Positions 35,958-44,646 of a DNA stretch of 64,000 nucleotides are shown in pieces. Under the pieces are notes generated by a model, which saw only the letters and a program-made list of their open reading frames with translations, had not been told where the DNA came from and did no database searches. Both the position numbers and the translations under genes were made by a program. Each line of letters begins with the position of its first letter. Position 1 is the stretch's first letter. Source of the DNA: Tolumonas sp008015085 (GTDB lineage: Bacteria; Pseudomonadota; Gammaproteobacteria; Enterobacterales; Aeromonadaceae); the NCBI GenBank assembly GCA_029265125.1, contig JAJUJX010000002.1:1-64000 (forward strand), written 5' to 3'.

Positions 35958-37016
35958 TCAGGCCAGTGATTGCAGTACAGTTAACACTGCCTGCATTTCT
36001 GCTTCGTCACCAATCGTGACACGCACGGAATTATCCAGCATCGGCTTATTCGCGAAATCACGCAAAATAATGCCTTGTTCAACCATAGCAGCAAATACTT
36101 TGGCACTATCAGTAAAGCGGATCAGCACAAAGTTACCGTTATCATCGTAAATATCTTTTACGCATGGCAAGCCGGTAATATCGGCTTTAAATTTCTGTTT
36201 CAGCTCATTCAACCAAGCGATGCGAGCGCGCATTTTTTCCAGACCGGCAGGGCTTAATGCCTGCGCGGCAATCTGCGCTACGGGTTCGGCAATCGGGTAG
36301 GGTGCGATCACTTTCAGCAGCAGGCTGATCACCTCCGGATTAGCAATCGTAAAGCCACAGCGCAGTCCAGCCAAGGCAAAGCCTTTAGACAGCGTACGCG
36401 TGATCACCAGATTTGGATAATCATTGATCAGATCAATCATGCTGAATTGCGGGCAGAATTCGATGTAGGCTTCATCGACCACCACAATCGCTTTGTTCTG
36501 TGTAGCATTCAGCACCGTGATCAATTTTTCACGATCCAGCACCGTGCCGGTTGGGTTATTTGGTGAGCAGAAAAAGATAACCTTCACGCCATCCAGTTGT
36601 TCCAGAATAGCTGGCACATTCGGCTGGAAATCAGCCAGTGGCGGAACTGTTCGGATACCGACACCACAGGTTTCCGCGCTGATGGAATACATACCGTAAG
36701 TCGGTGGGCAGATCAGGATCTCTTCCTTACCCGGTTCACAGAAGGTGCGTACCAGCAATTCGATCGCTTCGTCAGAACCACGACTGACCAGCACTTGGTC
36801 AGGCTGCACGCCTGCATAAGCGGCATAAGATTCGATCACCTGTGGCGGCTGACATTCTGGGTAACGGTTCAGGTTGCTGCTATCCAGCGTATATTGTTCG
36901 CTTTTTGGTGCTTCATTGGCGTTCAGGAAGACATGACCTTTACCACCAATACGGCGGGCAGATAGGTAAGGGGTCAGATCTTGTACGCGCTGGCAAGCCA
37001 GTTTCGTCAGACTCAT
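35958..37016 (-). CDS. hisC: Histidinol-phosphate aminotransferase
   Basis: HisC is a PLP-dependent class I/II aminotransferase for step 7. In the 352-residue protein, the PLP lysine lies in TRTLSKGFALAGLRCG near residue 210, with NPNNPTGTVL (as SPNNPTGT) and VVDEAYIEF upstream and RVTIGDEAEMQ at the end. The start ATG shares a base with the hisD stop (TAATG), so the two are translationally coupled. Confidence 0.97.
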   Translation of the reverse strand: MSLTKLACQRVQDLTPYLSARRIGGKGHVFLNANEAPKSEQYTLDSSNLNRYPECQPPQVIESYAAYAGVQPDQVLVSRGSDEAIELLVRTFCEPGKEEILICPPTYGMYSISAETCGVGIRTVPPLADFQPNVPAILEQLDGVKVIFFCSPNNPTGTVLDREKLITVLNATQNKAIVVVDEAYIEFCPQFSMIDLINDYPNLVITRTLSKGFALAGLRCGFTIANPEVISLLLKVIAPYPIAEPVAQIAAQALSPAGLEKMRARIAWLNELKQKFKADITGLPCVKDIYDDNGNFVLIRFTDSAKVFAAMVEQGIILRDFANKPMLDNSVRVTIGDEAEMQAVLTVLQSLA

Positions 37017-38317
37017 TATTTCGCCTCCTGGCTATTAATGCTTTCCATACGAATAGTGACGGCACGTTTGTGCGCAGTCAGACCTTCGGCGTTGGCCATG
37101 GTTGTCACCGTAGTTGCCAGGCCTTTCAGACCGTCAGCGCTTAATTCCTGCACGGTATAACGGCGCTGGTAATCGGCCAGACCCAGACTGGATGCTGTTT
37201 TCGCATAACCGTAGGTTGGCAGCGTGTGGTTAGTGCCACTGGCATAATCACCGACTGATTCTGGTGTCCAGTTACCTAAGAATATAGAACCGGCGTTTTC
37301 CAGCTTGTTCAGTAAAGCGCGAGGTTCAGCCGTCTGTACGATTAAGTGCTCAGGCGCATATTCATTAGAAATGACGCAAGCCTCTTCCAGATCGGCACAG
37401 ATGATCGAACGGCTGCTTTCCAGTGCTTGACGGGCAATTTCCGCACGGCTCAGTTCGTTCAGTTGTTTTTCCAGCTCAGCATCGACTTGACTGGCTAATG
37501 CGAGAGAAGGTGTGACCAGAATAACCTGAGAGTCCGGACCATGTTCAGCCTGAGACAGTAAATCTGCCGCAACAAAAGCGGCATTGGCGGTTTCATCGGC
37601 GATCACCAACACTTCTGACGGGCCTGCGGGCATATCAATAGCGGCACCACGGAAATCCATACTGACTTGTCGTTTGGCTTCGGTCACCCACGCATTGCCG
37701 GGGCCGAAGATTTTATCCACTTTAGATACTGACTCAGTACCGTAGGCCATGGCAGCAATCGCCTGCGCGCCACCCATAGTATAAATCTCACTGACCCCAC
37801 ACAGTGTGGCGGCGTAAATAATTTCATCAGCGATCGGTGGCGGAGAGCACAGAGTCACCTTCCGGCATTCGGCAATTTTTGCCGGAACAGCCAGCATCAG
37901 CACAGTTGAAACCAGAGGTGCGCTGCCACCAGGCACATATAAACCGACCCGGTTGATCGGCTGGTAATGCAGTTCACAACGCACACCATTCTGTGTATCT
38001 AATGCCAACGGCGCTGATTTCTGAGCCTGATGAAATGTAGCCACGTTACGATACGCGTGCTGGATAGCTGTTTTCAGCTCCGGACTGGTACGCTCACATG
38101 CCGCGTTGATTGCTTCTGCGGATAAACGTAAATCACCCTCACTGACTTTATCGAATTTCGCGGTGAATTCGCGCAACGCAGTATCACCTTCGTTGCGGAT
38201 ACGGCTCACGATATTGCTGACAATGCTGGTGATTTCCGCAGAATTACTCATTGCCGGACGGGTCAGCGTCTCACGACGCTGTTCTGCATTCAGATTTGCC
38301 CACTGAACGATCTGCAT
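37016..38317 (-). CDS. hisD: Histidinol dehydrogenase
   Basis: HisD carries out the last two oxidations, histidinol to histidine, using NAD and zinc. The 433-residue protein has GLYVPGGSAPLVSTVLM near residue 130, the zinc/catalytic region LLSQAEHGPDSQVILVT near residue 255, NEYAPEHLIVQT with the catalytic Glu-His pair, and GNWTPESVGDYASGTNHTLPT. It starts 12 bases after hisG. Length is one residue from E. coli HisD (434). Confidence 0.97.
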   Translation of the reverse strand: MQIVQWANLNAEQRRETLTRPAMSNSAEITSIVSNIVSRIRNEGDTALREFTAKFDKVSEGDLRLSAEAINAACERTSPELKTAIQHAYRNVATFHQAQKSAPLALDTQNGVRCELHYQPINRVGLYVPGGSAPLVSTVLMLAVPAKIAECRKVTLCSPPPIADEIIYAATLCGVSEIYTMGGAQAIAAMAYGTESVSKVDKIFGPGNAWVTEAKRQVSMDFRGAAIDMPAGPSEVLVIADETANAAFVAADLLSQAEHGPDSQVILVTPSLALASQVDAELEKQLNELSRAEIARQALESSRSIICADLEEACVISNEYAPEHLIVQTAEPRALLNKLENAGSIFLGNWTPESVGDYASGTNHTLPTYGYAKTASSLGLADYQRRYTVQELSADGLKGLATTVTTMANAEGLTAHKRAVTIRMESINSQEAK

Positions 38318-38329
38318 AGTCTGCTCCCG

Positions 38330-39226
38330 TTACATCATCATTTTTTCGATTGGTAACACCAGAATCGAGCTGGCACCCAGCGCTTTCAATTTTTCCATGG
38401 TTTCCCAGAACAGGGTTTCAGTCGCCACAACATGCATTGCTACATGAGTGCTGTCGCTCGCCAGTGGCATAACGGTCGGATTTTCCGCGCCTGGCAACAG
38501 GGCAGTAATTTCGGCCAGTTTGTCCTTCGGCGCGTGCAGCATGATGTATTTGCTTTCGCGAGCCTGCAACATGCCTTCCAGACGTGGCAGCAGGCGGTCA
38601 ACCAGCTTCTGTTTTTCCGGATATAACTCGGTATCAGCCTGGATTAGAGTAGCTTTAGAACGATAGATGACCTGCACTTCTTTTAGGCCATTCGCTTCCA
38701 GTGTTGCACCGGAGGAAACCAGATCACAGATGGCGTCTGCCAGACCGGCGCGTGGTGCAACTTCAACAGAGCCTGTCAACAGAACAGGTTTGAAAGTAAC
38801 GCCTTGTTCAGCCAGAAAGCGTTTCAGCAGGTGAGGATAGGTGGTGGCAATTTTTTTACCCTGCATAGACGCAACGCCAGTCCATTCTTCTTCGCGCGGG
38901 ATCGCTAGAGACAGACGGCATCCGCCGTAATCGAGGTCTTTCAGTTTTTTGAATGCGGTTGGCAGACCCATTGACTGACGTTCCAGCATGGTTTCTTCCA
39001 GCACGTTTTCACCTACAATCCCGAGGTCGACTACCTTGTCCATGACCAGTCCCGGAATATCGTCATCACGAACACGTAGAATATCGATTGGCATATTTTC
39101 TACATGTGCAATCAAGCGGTCTTCGCGCAGGTTAATTTTAAAACCACAGCTTTTCAGCAGTTCCTGGGAATCCTGACTCAGACGACCTGATTTCTGCATT
39201 GCGATGCGCAGACGTTTGCTATCCAT
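38330..39226 (-). CDS. hisG: ATP phosphoribosyltransferase (long form)
   Basis: HisG catalyses the first and feedback-inhibited step of histidine synthesis. It is the 298-residue long form with its own C-terminal histidine-binding regulatory domain (from about residue 225), so no HisZ is needed. Motifs: RIAMQKSGRLSQDSQELL at the start, DLGIVGENVLEE, and the PRPP loop DAICDLVSSGATLEANGL near residue 170. It is the first enzyme gene after the his leader and attenuator. Confidence 0.97.
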   Translation of the reverse strand: MDSKRLRIAMQKSGRLSQDSQELLKSCGFKINLREDRLIAHVENMPIDILRVRDDDIPGLVMDKVVDLGIVGENVLEETMLERQSMGLPTAFKKLKDLDYGGCRLSLAIPREEEWTGVASMQGKKIATTYPHLLKRFLAEQGVTFKPVLLTGSVEVAPRAGLADAICDLVSSGATLEANGLKEVQVIYRSKATLIQADTELYPEKQKLVDRLLPRLEGMLQARESKYIMLHAPKDKLAEITALLPGAENPTVMPLASDSTHVAMHVVATETLFWETMEKLKALGASSILVLPIEKMMM

Positions 39227-39244
39227 AGTTATATCCTTGTAAAT

Positions 39245-39280
39245 GAAAAAACCCTCGGAAGTAGTGGCTTCCGAGGGTTT
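39245..39280 (-). terminator. his attenuator
   Basis: A 13-base perfect stem (AAACCCTCGGAAG with CTTCCGAGGGTTT, 6-base loop) followed on the minus strand by a T-run lies between the His-rich leader peptide and hisG. This is the terminator of classic his attenuation: ribosomes moving freely through the leader let it form. Confidence 0.9.
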
Positions 39281-39345
39281 AGTGATTGGTTAGGAACCAC
39301 TGGGAAGTCACCTTTGTGTCTTCCAGCAGCAATCCTCCTGAAAGA

Positions 39346-39396
39346 CTATTCCGGATGATGGCGGTGGTGGTGATGCACAGTCTTCAATGAGGTCAT
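39346..39396 (-). CDS. hisL: his operon leader peptide
   Basis: A 16-residue leader, MTSLKTVHHHHRHHPE, with six His codons in a row of seven (one Arg between). E. coli HisL has seven consecutive His. Stalling at these codons when histidyl-tRNA is scarce prevents the downstream attenuator from forming. It is too short to be found by ordinary gene calling. A GAGG-like site is not obvious; the ATG follows a short AT-rich leader of about 33 bases. Confidence 0.92.
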   Translation of the reverse strand: MTSLKTVHHHHRHHPE

Positions 39397-39435
39397 AATG
39401 GCTAATTTGCTACTTTTATTGTTCCAATGAGTAAC

Positions 39436-39463
39436 AAAATACAGAGCCTGAAGAAAAAAGCAA
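39436..39463 (-). promoter_or_regulatory. Probable his operon promoter
   Basis: Reading the minus strand, TTGCTT, 16 bases, then TATTTT resembles a sigma-70 promoter and would start the transcript about 33 bases before hisL. The -10 match is only moderate. Confidence 0.45.
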
Positions 39464-39602
39464 GTATTGATTACAAAAACCATTTTTTGAATGAATTAGC
39501 AGAAATAGTGCAATCTTATTCATTGCATTATTTTGCTCTGAGCAAAAGGGAATATTTCTGATTTCATCTTATCTTTTTTATCAGTTGGCCGATAATTTAA
39601 GT

Positions 39603-39908
39603 ATGAATGCCTATGACAAGGCGATGGTTATGCCCAATCAGGATATGCTTTTCCCAATACTGCCGCGTCCGACACCACCGGTAAATCTGAATGAGATCAT
39701 TCATCATGATGTGCCGAAAGTAGAGCCGCAATCTAAAGCCGATAAAATTGATACTGAGCAACACCACCCTCAGCAGCAACAGCATGCACATCATTTCACT
39801 GAACATGGACAAACGGAAGATAAAGACCAAGAGGAAGTGGATTCAGTAGCGGAAGAGGTTGTACCGGATAATGGATCGCATCCGGAACATATTGATATTT
39901 TTATTTAA
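39603..39908 (+). CDS. Hypothetical His/Gln/acid-rich protein upstream of btuC
   Basis: I do not recognise this protein of about 101 residues. It begins with a short conserved-looking segment (MNAYDKAMVMPNQDMLFPIL), then a proline-rich stretch (PRPTPPV), then a low-complexity tract rich in His, Gln, Glu and Asp (EQHHPQQQQHAHHFTEHGQ). No signal peptide or membrane helix is seen. No good ribosome-binding site precedes the ATG at 39603; the frame is also open from a TTG at 39585. It lies on the strand of, and 43 bases before, btuC. It could bind metal or be a chance frame. Confidence 0.45.
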   Translation: MNAYDKAMVMPNQDMLFPILPRPTPPVNLNEIIHHDVPKVEPQSKADKIDTEQHHPQQQQHAHHFTEHGQTEDKDQEEVDSVAEEVVPDNGSHPEHIDIFI

Positions 39909-39951
39909 TGATATAATCCCAATCCCTTTTTTTGGTGACTGGATCCAGACC

Positions 39952-40968
39952 GTGTCTTTGCAACAAATCCGGAATTATCAGCGTAGGCAACGCCAAGTCT
40001 GGCTCTGTGTTTTACTTTTTTGTCTATTGATTTCGACAGTTATTAGCCTTTCATGCGGAAGCTACCATATTGAATTATCTGACTGGCTTTCGGGATTATC
40101 GGATATTCAGCAACAGGTAGTCTGGCAATTACGGCTACCGCGCACCCTACTAGCTATTGCTGTAGGTGGTGGGCTGGCGCTGTGCGGCGCTGTTCTGCAA
40201 ATACTCCTGCATAATCCTGTCGCAGAGCCCGGATTAATCGGTATATCAAGCGGTGCGAGTTTTTTAGCTGTTTTGCTGATTTTTCTCAGTCATCATGCTG
40301 GAATTACCATACCTGCATGGGGCGTCAGCGTGTCTGCATTTCTGGGGGCGTTAGTTGTGACACTTCTGTTAATCCGCTTAGCCAGGCGAGGGCAGATGGG
40401 GGGGGGGCGCTTATTATTGCTCGGTGTTGCTATTGGCATAGCAACCAATGCACTCACTACCTGGCTACTCTATTTTTCCGATGACCAAGCCTTACGGGAA
40501 ATTATGTTTTGGATGATGGGCAGTCTCGCCTATGGGCAAATTCATCCATCATACTGGTGGCTGCCGTTTTTACTGGTTTGTGGTTGGTTGCTTTGTCAGC
40601 ACCGTAAGCTGGCATTATTACAGTTAGGTGCGTTTCAGGCCCAACTAATGGGGCTGGATTTAAGACAAACGCAGCGAAAATTAGTATGGGCTGTGTGCTT
40701 CATTAGTGGCATGTGTGTCGCACTAGCTGGTGTTATTGGTTTTATTGGGCTTGTTGTTCCACATTTGCTCAGACTCATCGGACGTGACGGGCCAGCGTTT
40801 AATCTTCCGGCCTCCATGCTGGCGGGTAGTTTGCTGTTACTCGTTGCCGATATTTTATCCAGAACAGTGGTCTCATCGGGCGAATTACCGGTCGGTGTTG
40901 TAACGGCAACAATCGGAGCGCCAGTCTTCATGTGGTTATTGGTACGTCGTCATGCTATCGCTGATTGA
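39952..40968 (+). CDS. btuC: Vitamin B12 ABC transporter permease
   Basis: BtuC forms the inner-membrane channel of the B12 importer. The 338-residue protein has about ten membrane helices, and matches E. coli BtuC (326): WQLRLPRTLLAIAVGGGLALCGAVLQ, NPVAEPGLIGISSGAS, GVIGFIGLVVPHLLRLI and the BtuD-contacting ELPVGVVTATIGAPVF. I chose GTG at 39952 by comparison with the E. coli N-terminus; the ribosome-binding site is weak, and ATG 39871 is possible. A run of ten G at 40398-40407 encodes part of QMGGGR and could slip. It overlaps btuD by 17 bases. No btuF is adjacent. Confidence 0.9.
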   Translation: MSLQQIRNYQRRQRQVWLCVLLFCLLISTVISLSCGSYHIELSDWLSGLSDIQQQVVWQLRLPRTLLAIAVGGGLALCGAVLQILLHNPVAEPGLIGISSGASFLAVLLIFLSHHAGITIPAWGVSVSAFLGALVVTLLLIRLARRGQMGGGRLLLLGVAIGIATNALTTWLLYFSDDQALREIMFWMMGSLAYGQIHPSYWWLPFLLVCGWLLCQHRKLALLQLGAFQAQLMGLDLRQTQRKLVWAVCFISGMCVALAGVIGFIGLVVPHLLRLIGRDGPAFNLPASMLAGSLLLLVADILSRTVVSSGELPVGVVTATIGAPVFMWLLVRRHAIAD

Positions 40969-41740
40969 TTTCTCTGTTGCTGCCCGGGTTGGTCCGCTTT
41001 CAGCCTTCGTATCTGCTGGGCAGCATATTGCTTTATTAGGGCCAAATGGCAGCGGTAAATCCAGTTTATTACTTGGAATGGCAGGACTAATTCCATCATC
41101 GGGGAATGTATTGTTGGAGCAGCAGAATACTGCACAATGGACGATGCAATATGCTGCTGTGAAACGGGCAATGTTACCGCAGCGTACTAATCACCTATTA
41201 CCTATTTCATGCCATCAGGTCATCACATTAGGAGCATCGCCTTTAAAAAAGAATGAATCAGCCATACAGAAAGCCATAGAGCAAATTTGCGAGCGATTGG
41301 AGTTAACTGATTATCTGAAAAGGGATTTCAGTCAGCTATCTGGAGGTGAGCAGCAACGGATTTTACTGGCAAAAACATTACTTCAGGTTTGGCCTGAACT
41401 GAATCCGGATGCAAGGCTGTTACTGCTGGATGAACCATTGGCTGGCTTGGATTGGCATCATCAGATTTCATTACTAAATCTGTTAAACGAACTAAAACAG
41501 AGTGGAATTATAATTATTACTTCAATTCACGATTTTAATCTGGCTGTCGCTCATTGCGATACGATTTGGTGCCTGCAAAATGGGGAATTGGTATTTTCAG
41601 ACGTTAAAGAACAATTTAATGAACATTTAATCGAACAGGTGTTTCATTTAAAAACTATCTGTAGTCAGGTTAATGGTCAGCCACTATTTATTCCGTGGCA
41701 GGTATGCAACGGAAACACGCAACAGAGGAACTCACAGTGA
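40952..41740 (+). CDS. btuD: Vitamin B12 ABC transporter ATPase
   Basis: BtuD powers B12 import. The 262-residue ABC ATPase has Walker A GPNGSGKSSLL near residue 31, signature LSGGEQQRILLAKTL near residue 130 and Walker B LLLLDEPLAGLDW near residue 158. The SRHDFN-like segment TSIHDFNLAVAHCD holds the switch His. It overlaps btuC upstream and dgkA downstream (GTGA), so all three are translated together. Confidence 0.92.
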   Translation: MLSLIDFSVAARVGPLSAFVSAGQHIALLGPNGSGKSSLLLGMAGLIPSSGNVLLEQQNTAQWTMQYAAVKRAMLPQRTNHLLPISCHQVITLGASPLKKNESAIQKAIEQICERLELTDYLKRDFSQLSGGEQQRILLAKTLLQVWPELNPDARLLLLDEPLAGLDWHHQISLLNLLNELKQSGIIIITSIHDFNLAVAHCDTIWCLQNGELVFSDVKEQFNEHLIEQVFHLKTICSQVNGQPLFIPWQVCNGNTQQRNSQ

Positions 41741-42114
41741 AGCCAGGTAACAAAGGGCTGTATCGGGTATACAAAGCCAGTATTTATAGTATGCAGGGCA
41801 TTAAAGCTGCCTGGAAACATGAAGCTGCTTTCCGGCAGGAAACAATCTTAATGCTATTGCTAACCCCGGCGGCATTTATTGTTGGAAATGAATTAACTCA
41901 GCAATTATTGCTTTTAGTGCTCGCATGGCTGGTTGTGATTGTAGAGATCCTTAATTCAGCGATAGAGGCAGTTGTCGACCGGTTTGGCGGTGAAATGCAC
42001 ACACTTTCTGGCCGGGCAAAAGATATGGGGTCTGCAGCCGTATTTATCACGTTAATGCTTAATGGCGTTGTCTGGGGCGCAATTATCGGCCGGAACTGGC
42101 TGGGCCTGTGGTAA
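41737..42114 (+). CDS. dgkA: Diacylglycerol kinase (prokaryotic)
   Basis: DgkA phosphorylates diacylglycerol to phosphatidate, recycling lipid left over from periplasmic glucan synthesis. The 125-residue inner-membrane protein has three helices and the family signature EILNSAIEAVVDRFG with the catalytic Glu, and AFRQE near the N-terminus. I chose GTG at 41737, overlapping the btuD stop as GTGA, with AGAGGA seven bases upstream; this gives a length near E. coli DgkA (122). Coupling to btuCD is by position; no functional link is known. Confidence 0.92.
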   Translation: MKPGNKGLYRVYKASIYSMQGIKAAWKHEAAFRQETILMLLLTPAAFIVGNELTQQLLLLVLAWLVVIVEILNSAIEAVVDRFGGEMHTLSGRAKDMGSAAVFITLMLNGVVWGAIIGRNWLGLW

Positions 42115-42228
42115 CAGTTTTACTTGTTGCTCATACAAATGAGTGGTAGTATCCGCGCCGCTATTTAAGAGGTATCGGACGGTCGCATCTGATGCCATAC
42201 ATTCATTTATACAAGAAGTGAGATAATT

Positions 42229-42516
42229 ATGTCTTTTTCATTCCAAGCTGAAGTTCGTAAAGACCTGGGGAAAGGTGCGAGCCGCCGCCTGCGTCGTGCT
42301 GAACAAGTTCCTGCAATCCTGTACGGTGCAGGTCAGGAAGCAGTTTCTCTGGTTCTGGATCACAACAAAATCATCACTGCTCAGCAAGAAGCTGCATTCT
42401 ACAGCGAAGTTCTGACTCTGGTTGTTGATGGCAAAGAAGTTAAGGCTAAAGTGGCTGCAGTTCAACGTCATCCAGTTAAACCAAAAGTAGTTCATCTGGA
42501 CTTCATCCGCGCTTAA
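42229..42516 (+). CDS. rplY: 50S ribosomal protein L25
   Basis: L25 binds 5S rRNA. The 95-residue form is the short gammaproteobacterial L25, without the CTC extension: FQAEVRKDLGKGASRRLRRA at the start, PAILYG, VQRHPVKPKVVHLDFIRA at the end. It lies on its own between dgkA and a strong terminator, with GTGAG upstream of the ATG. Confidence 0.96.
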   Translation: MSFSFQAEVRKDLGKGASRRLRRAEQVPAILYGAGQEAVSLVLDHNKIITAQQEAAFYSEVLTLVVDGKEVKAKVAAVQRHPVKPKVVHLDFIRA

Positions 42517-42534
42517 TTGCTCGGATAGTGAAAT

Positions 42535-42563
42535 AAAGGCAGCCAAGGCTGCCTTTATTTTTT
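42535..42563 (+). terminator. Terminator after rplY
   Basis: Ten-base perfect stem AAAGGCAGCC / GGCTGCCTTT with a 2-base loop, followed by ATTTTTT. Confidence 0.92.
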
Positions 42564-42676
42564 AGTGCTTCTTAAGACATCTTTGTTTGCACCTGTATTC
42601 ACATTTCATTAGACTTTTGCCCGACATGTCCGAATGTAGCGGACATTGCCTTTCAATATTACTTCAATATCAACAA

Positions 42677-42697
42677 GTGACACTTGGTGTGTGTCAC
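42677..42697 (+). promoter_or_regulatory. tRNA-Thr anticodon-arm mimic, probable thrS translational operator
   Basis: A perfect 7-base stem (GTGACAC / GTGTCAC) closes a 7-base loop TTGGTGT. As in an anticodon loop, the second base is U (position 33) and the next three are GGU, the anticodon of tRNA-Thr(GGU). It lies 17 bases before the thrS ATG, next to the AAGGA ribosome-binding site. E. coli ThrRS represses its own translation by binding a leader that mimics tRNA-Thr; this element fits that role. Function is inferred. Confidence 0.72.
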
Positions 42698-42714
42698 CAC
42701 TGTAAGGATAAATC

Positions 42715-44643
42715 ATGCCTGTAATTACACTTCCCGATGGTAGCCAGCGCGCATTTGATCATGCGGTTTCTGTATATGACGTTGCTGCCAGTATCGGTGC
42801 TGGTCTGGCGAAAGCCTGTATTGCTGGTCGCGTAAATGGCGAACTGGTAGATGCCTGTGATCTGATTGAAGCAGATTCAACGCTCTCTATTATTACTGCT
42901 AAAGATCAGGAAGGGCTGGAGATTCTGCGTCACTCCTGCGCGCATCTGTTAGGCCATGCGATCAAACAGTTATGGCCTGAAACGAAAATGGCTATTGGTC
43001 CGGTCATCGACAATGGTTTCTATTATGATGTCGATCTCGATCGTACTCTGACTGAAGAAGATATTCAGGCGCTGGAAGCACGTATGCTGGAGCTGGCGCA
43101 GAAAGACTACGATGTCGTGAAGAAAAAAGTGAGCTGGCAGGAAGCACGCGATGTTTTTGAATCCCGCGGTGAAACTTACAAAGTCGCGATTTTGGATGAA
43201 AATATTGCCCGCGATGACAAGCCTGGCTTGTATCACCACGAAGAATACATTGATATGTGCCGTGGACCGCATGTGCCGAATATGCGTTTCTGCCATCATT
43301 TCAAACTGCAAAAAACATCGGGTGCCTACTGGCGTGGCGATGCCAAAAACAAAATGCTGCAGCGTATCTATGGCACTGCATGGGCTGACAAGAAACAGCT
43401 GAGTGCTTACCTGCAGCGTCTGGAAGAAGCCGCTAAACGCGATCACCGTAAAATTGGTAAACAGCTTGATCTGTACCATATGCAGGAAGAAGCGCCGGGC
43501 ATGGTGTTCTGGCATAACGATGGCTGGACAATTTTCCGTGAGCTGGAGACTTTCATCCGCCAGAAATTGCGTGAATACGATTATGAAGAGGTAAAAGGCC
43601 CATTCATGATGGATCGCGTGTTGTGGGAGCGTTCAGGCCATTGGGATAAATATGCCGATGCCATGTTCACCACTTCATCTGAAAACCGTGAATACGCGAT
43701 TAAGCCGATGAACTGTCCTGGGCATGTTCAGATCTTCAATCAGGGTCTGAAATCATACCGTGATCTACCTCTGCGTATGGCTGAGTTTGGTAGCTGCCAT
43801 CGTAATGAACCGTCAGGCTCACTCCACGGTCTGATGCGTGTGCGCGGCTTTACTCAGGATGACGCGCATATTTTCTGTGCTGAAAACCAAATTCAGGATG
43901 AGGTCTCTTCCTGTATTCGTATGGTGTATGACACCTATAGCACTTTTGGCTTCCAGAACATTGCAGTAAAACTGTCTACCCGTCCGGAAAAACGTATTGG
44001 CAGTGATGAAATGTGGGATCGTGCGGAAGAAGCACTGAGCGAAGCATTGAAACACAACAATATCGAATTTGAATTGCAGCCGGGCGAGGGTGCATTCTAC
44101 GGTCCGAAGATCGAATTCACACTGCATGACTGTCTGGATCGTGCATGGCAATGCGGTACTATCCAGCTGGACTTCGCATTACCGGGACGTTTAGGTGCAA
44201 CTTATGTTGGCGAAGACAACGAACGTCATGTGCCAGTGATGATTCACCGTGCGATTCTCGGTTCTATCGAACGTTTCATCGGTATTCTGACAGAAGAAAC
44301 TGCCGGATATTTCCCTCTGTGGCTGGCTCCATTGCAAGCTGTTGTGATGAATATCACCGATAATCAGGCTGATTATGTGAAACAAGTAGTTAATACTTTG
44401 AATGAATCAGGGATTCGCGCAAAAGCGGACTTGAGAAATGAGAAGATTGGCTTTAAAATCCGCGAGCATACTTTGAAACGTGTTCCTTACATGCTTGTCT
44501 GCGGTGATAAAGAAATGGAAGCAGGCGAAATAGCAGTAAGAACCCGTAAAGGTGTTGATTTAGGTAAATTCAAAGTAACTGACTTAGTTGAAAAGTTACG
44601 CAAAGAAATCGGCACTCGTGGATTAAATGTTGTGGAGGAATAA
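42715..44643 (+). CDS. thrS: Threonyl-tRNA synthetase
   Basis: ThrRS charges tRNA-Thr. The 642-residue protein is exactly E. coli-like: N-terminal TGS domain (1-62), editing domain (about 65-240, HSCAHLLGHAIKQLWPETKMAIG with the zinc-like HxxxH), class II catalytic core (MNCPGHVQIF with the zinc Cys, FRMAEFGSCHRNEPSGSLHGLMRVRGFTQDDAHIF shortened), and C-terminal anticodon-binding domain. Start ATG has AAGGA upstream. It heads thrS-infC-rpmI-rplT and its leader carries the tRNA-like hairpin. Confidence 0.97.
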   Translation: MPVITLPDGSQRAFDHAVSVYDVAASIGAGLAKACIAGRVNGELVDACDLIEADSTLSIITAKDQEGLEILRHSCAHLLGHAIKQLWPETKMAIGPVIDNGFYYDVDLDRTLTEEDIQALEARMLELAQKDYDVVKKKVSWQEARDVFESRGETYKVAILDENIARDDKPGLYHHEEYIDMCRGPHVPNMRFCHHFKLQKTSGAYWRGDAKNKMLQRIYGTAWADKKQLSAYLQRLEEAAKRDHRKIGKQLDLYHMQEEAPGMVFWHNDGWTIFRELETFIRQKLREYDYEEVKGPFMMDRVLWERSGHWDKYADAMFTTSSENREYAIKPMNCPGHVQIFNQGLKSYRDLPLRMAEFGSCHRNEPSGSLHGLMRVRGFTQDDAHIFCAENQIQDEVSSCIRMVYDTYSTFGFQNIAVKLSTRPEKRIGSDEMWDRAEEALSEALKHNNIEFELQPGEGAFYGPKIEFTLHDCLDRAWQCGTIQLDFALPGRLGATYVGEDNERHVPVMIHRAILGSIERFIGILTEETAGYFPLWLAPLQAVVMNITDNQADYVKQVVNTLNESGIRAKADLRNEKIGFKIREHTLKRVPYMLVCGDKEMEAGEIAVRTRKGVDLGKFKVTDLVEKLRKEIGTRGLNVVEE

Positions 44644-44646
44644 GCT

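Noticed and set aside
39397..39602. Cobalamin riboswitch before btuC
   Set aside because: I saw no B12-box-like sequence or long structured leader; the stretch is AT-rich and holds the his promoter on the other strand.
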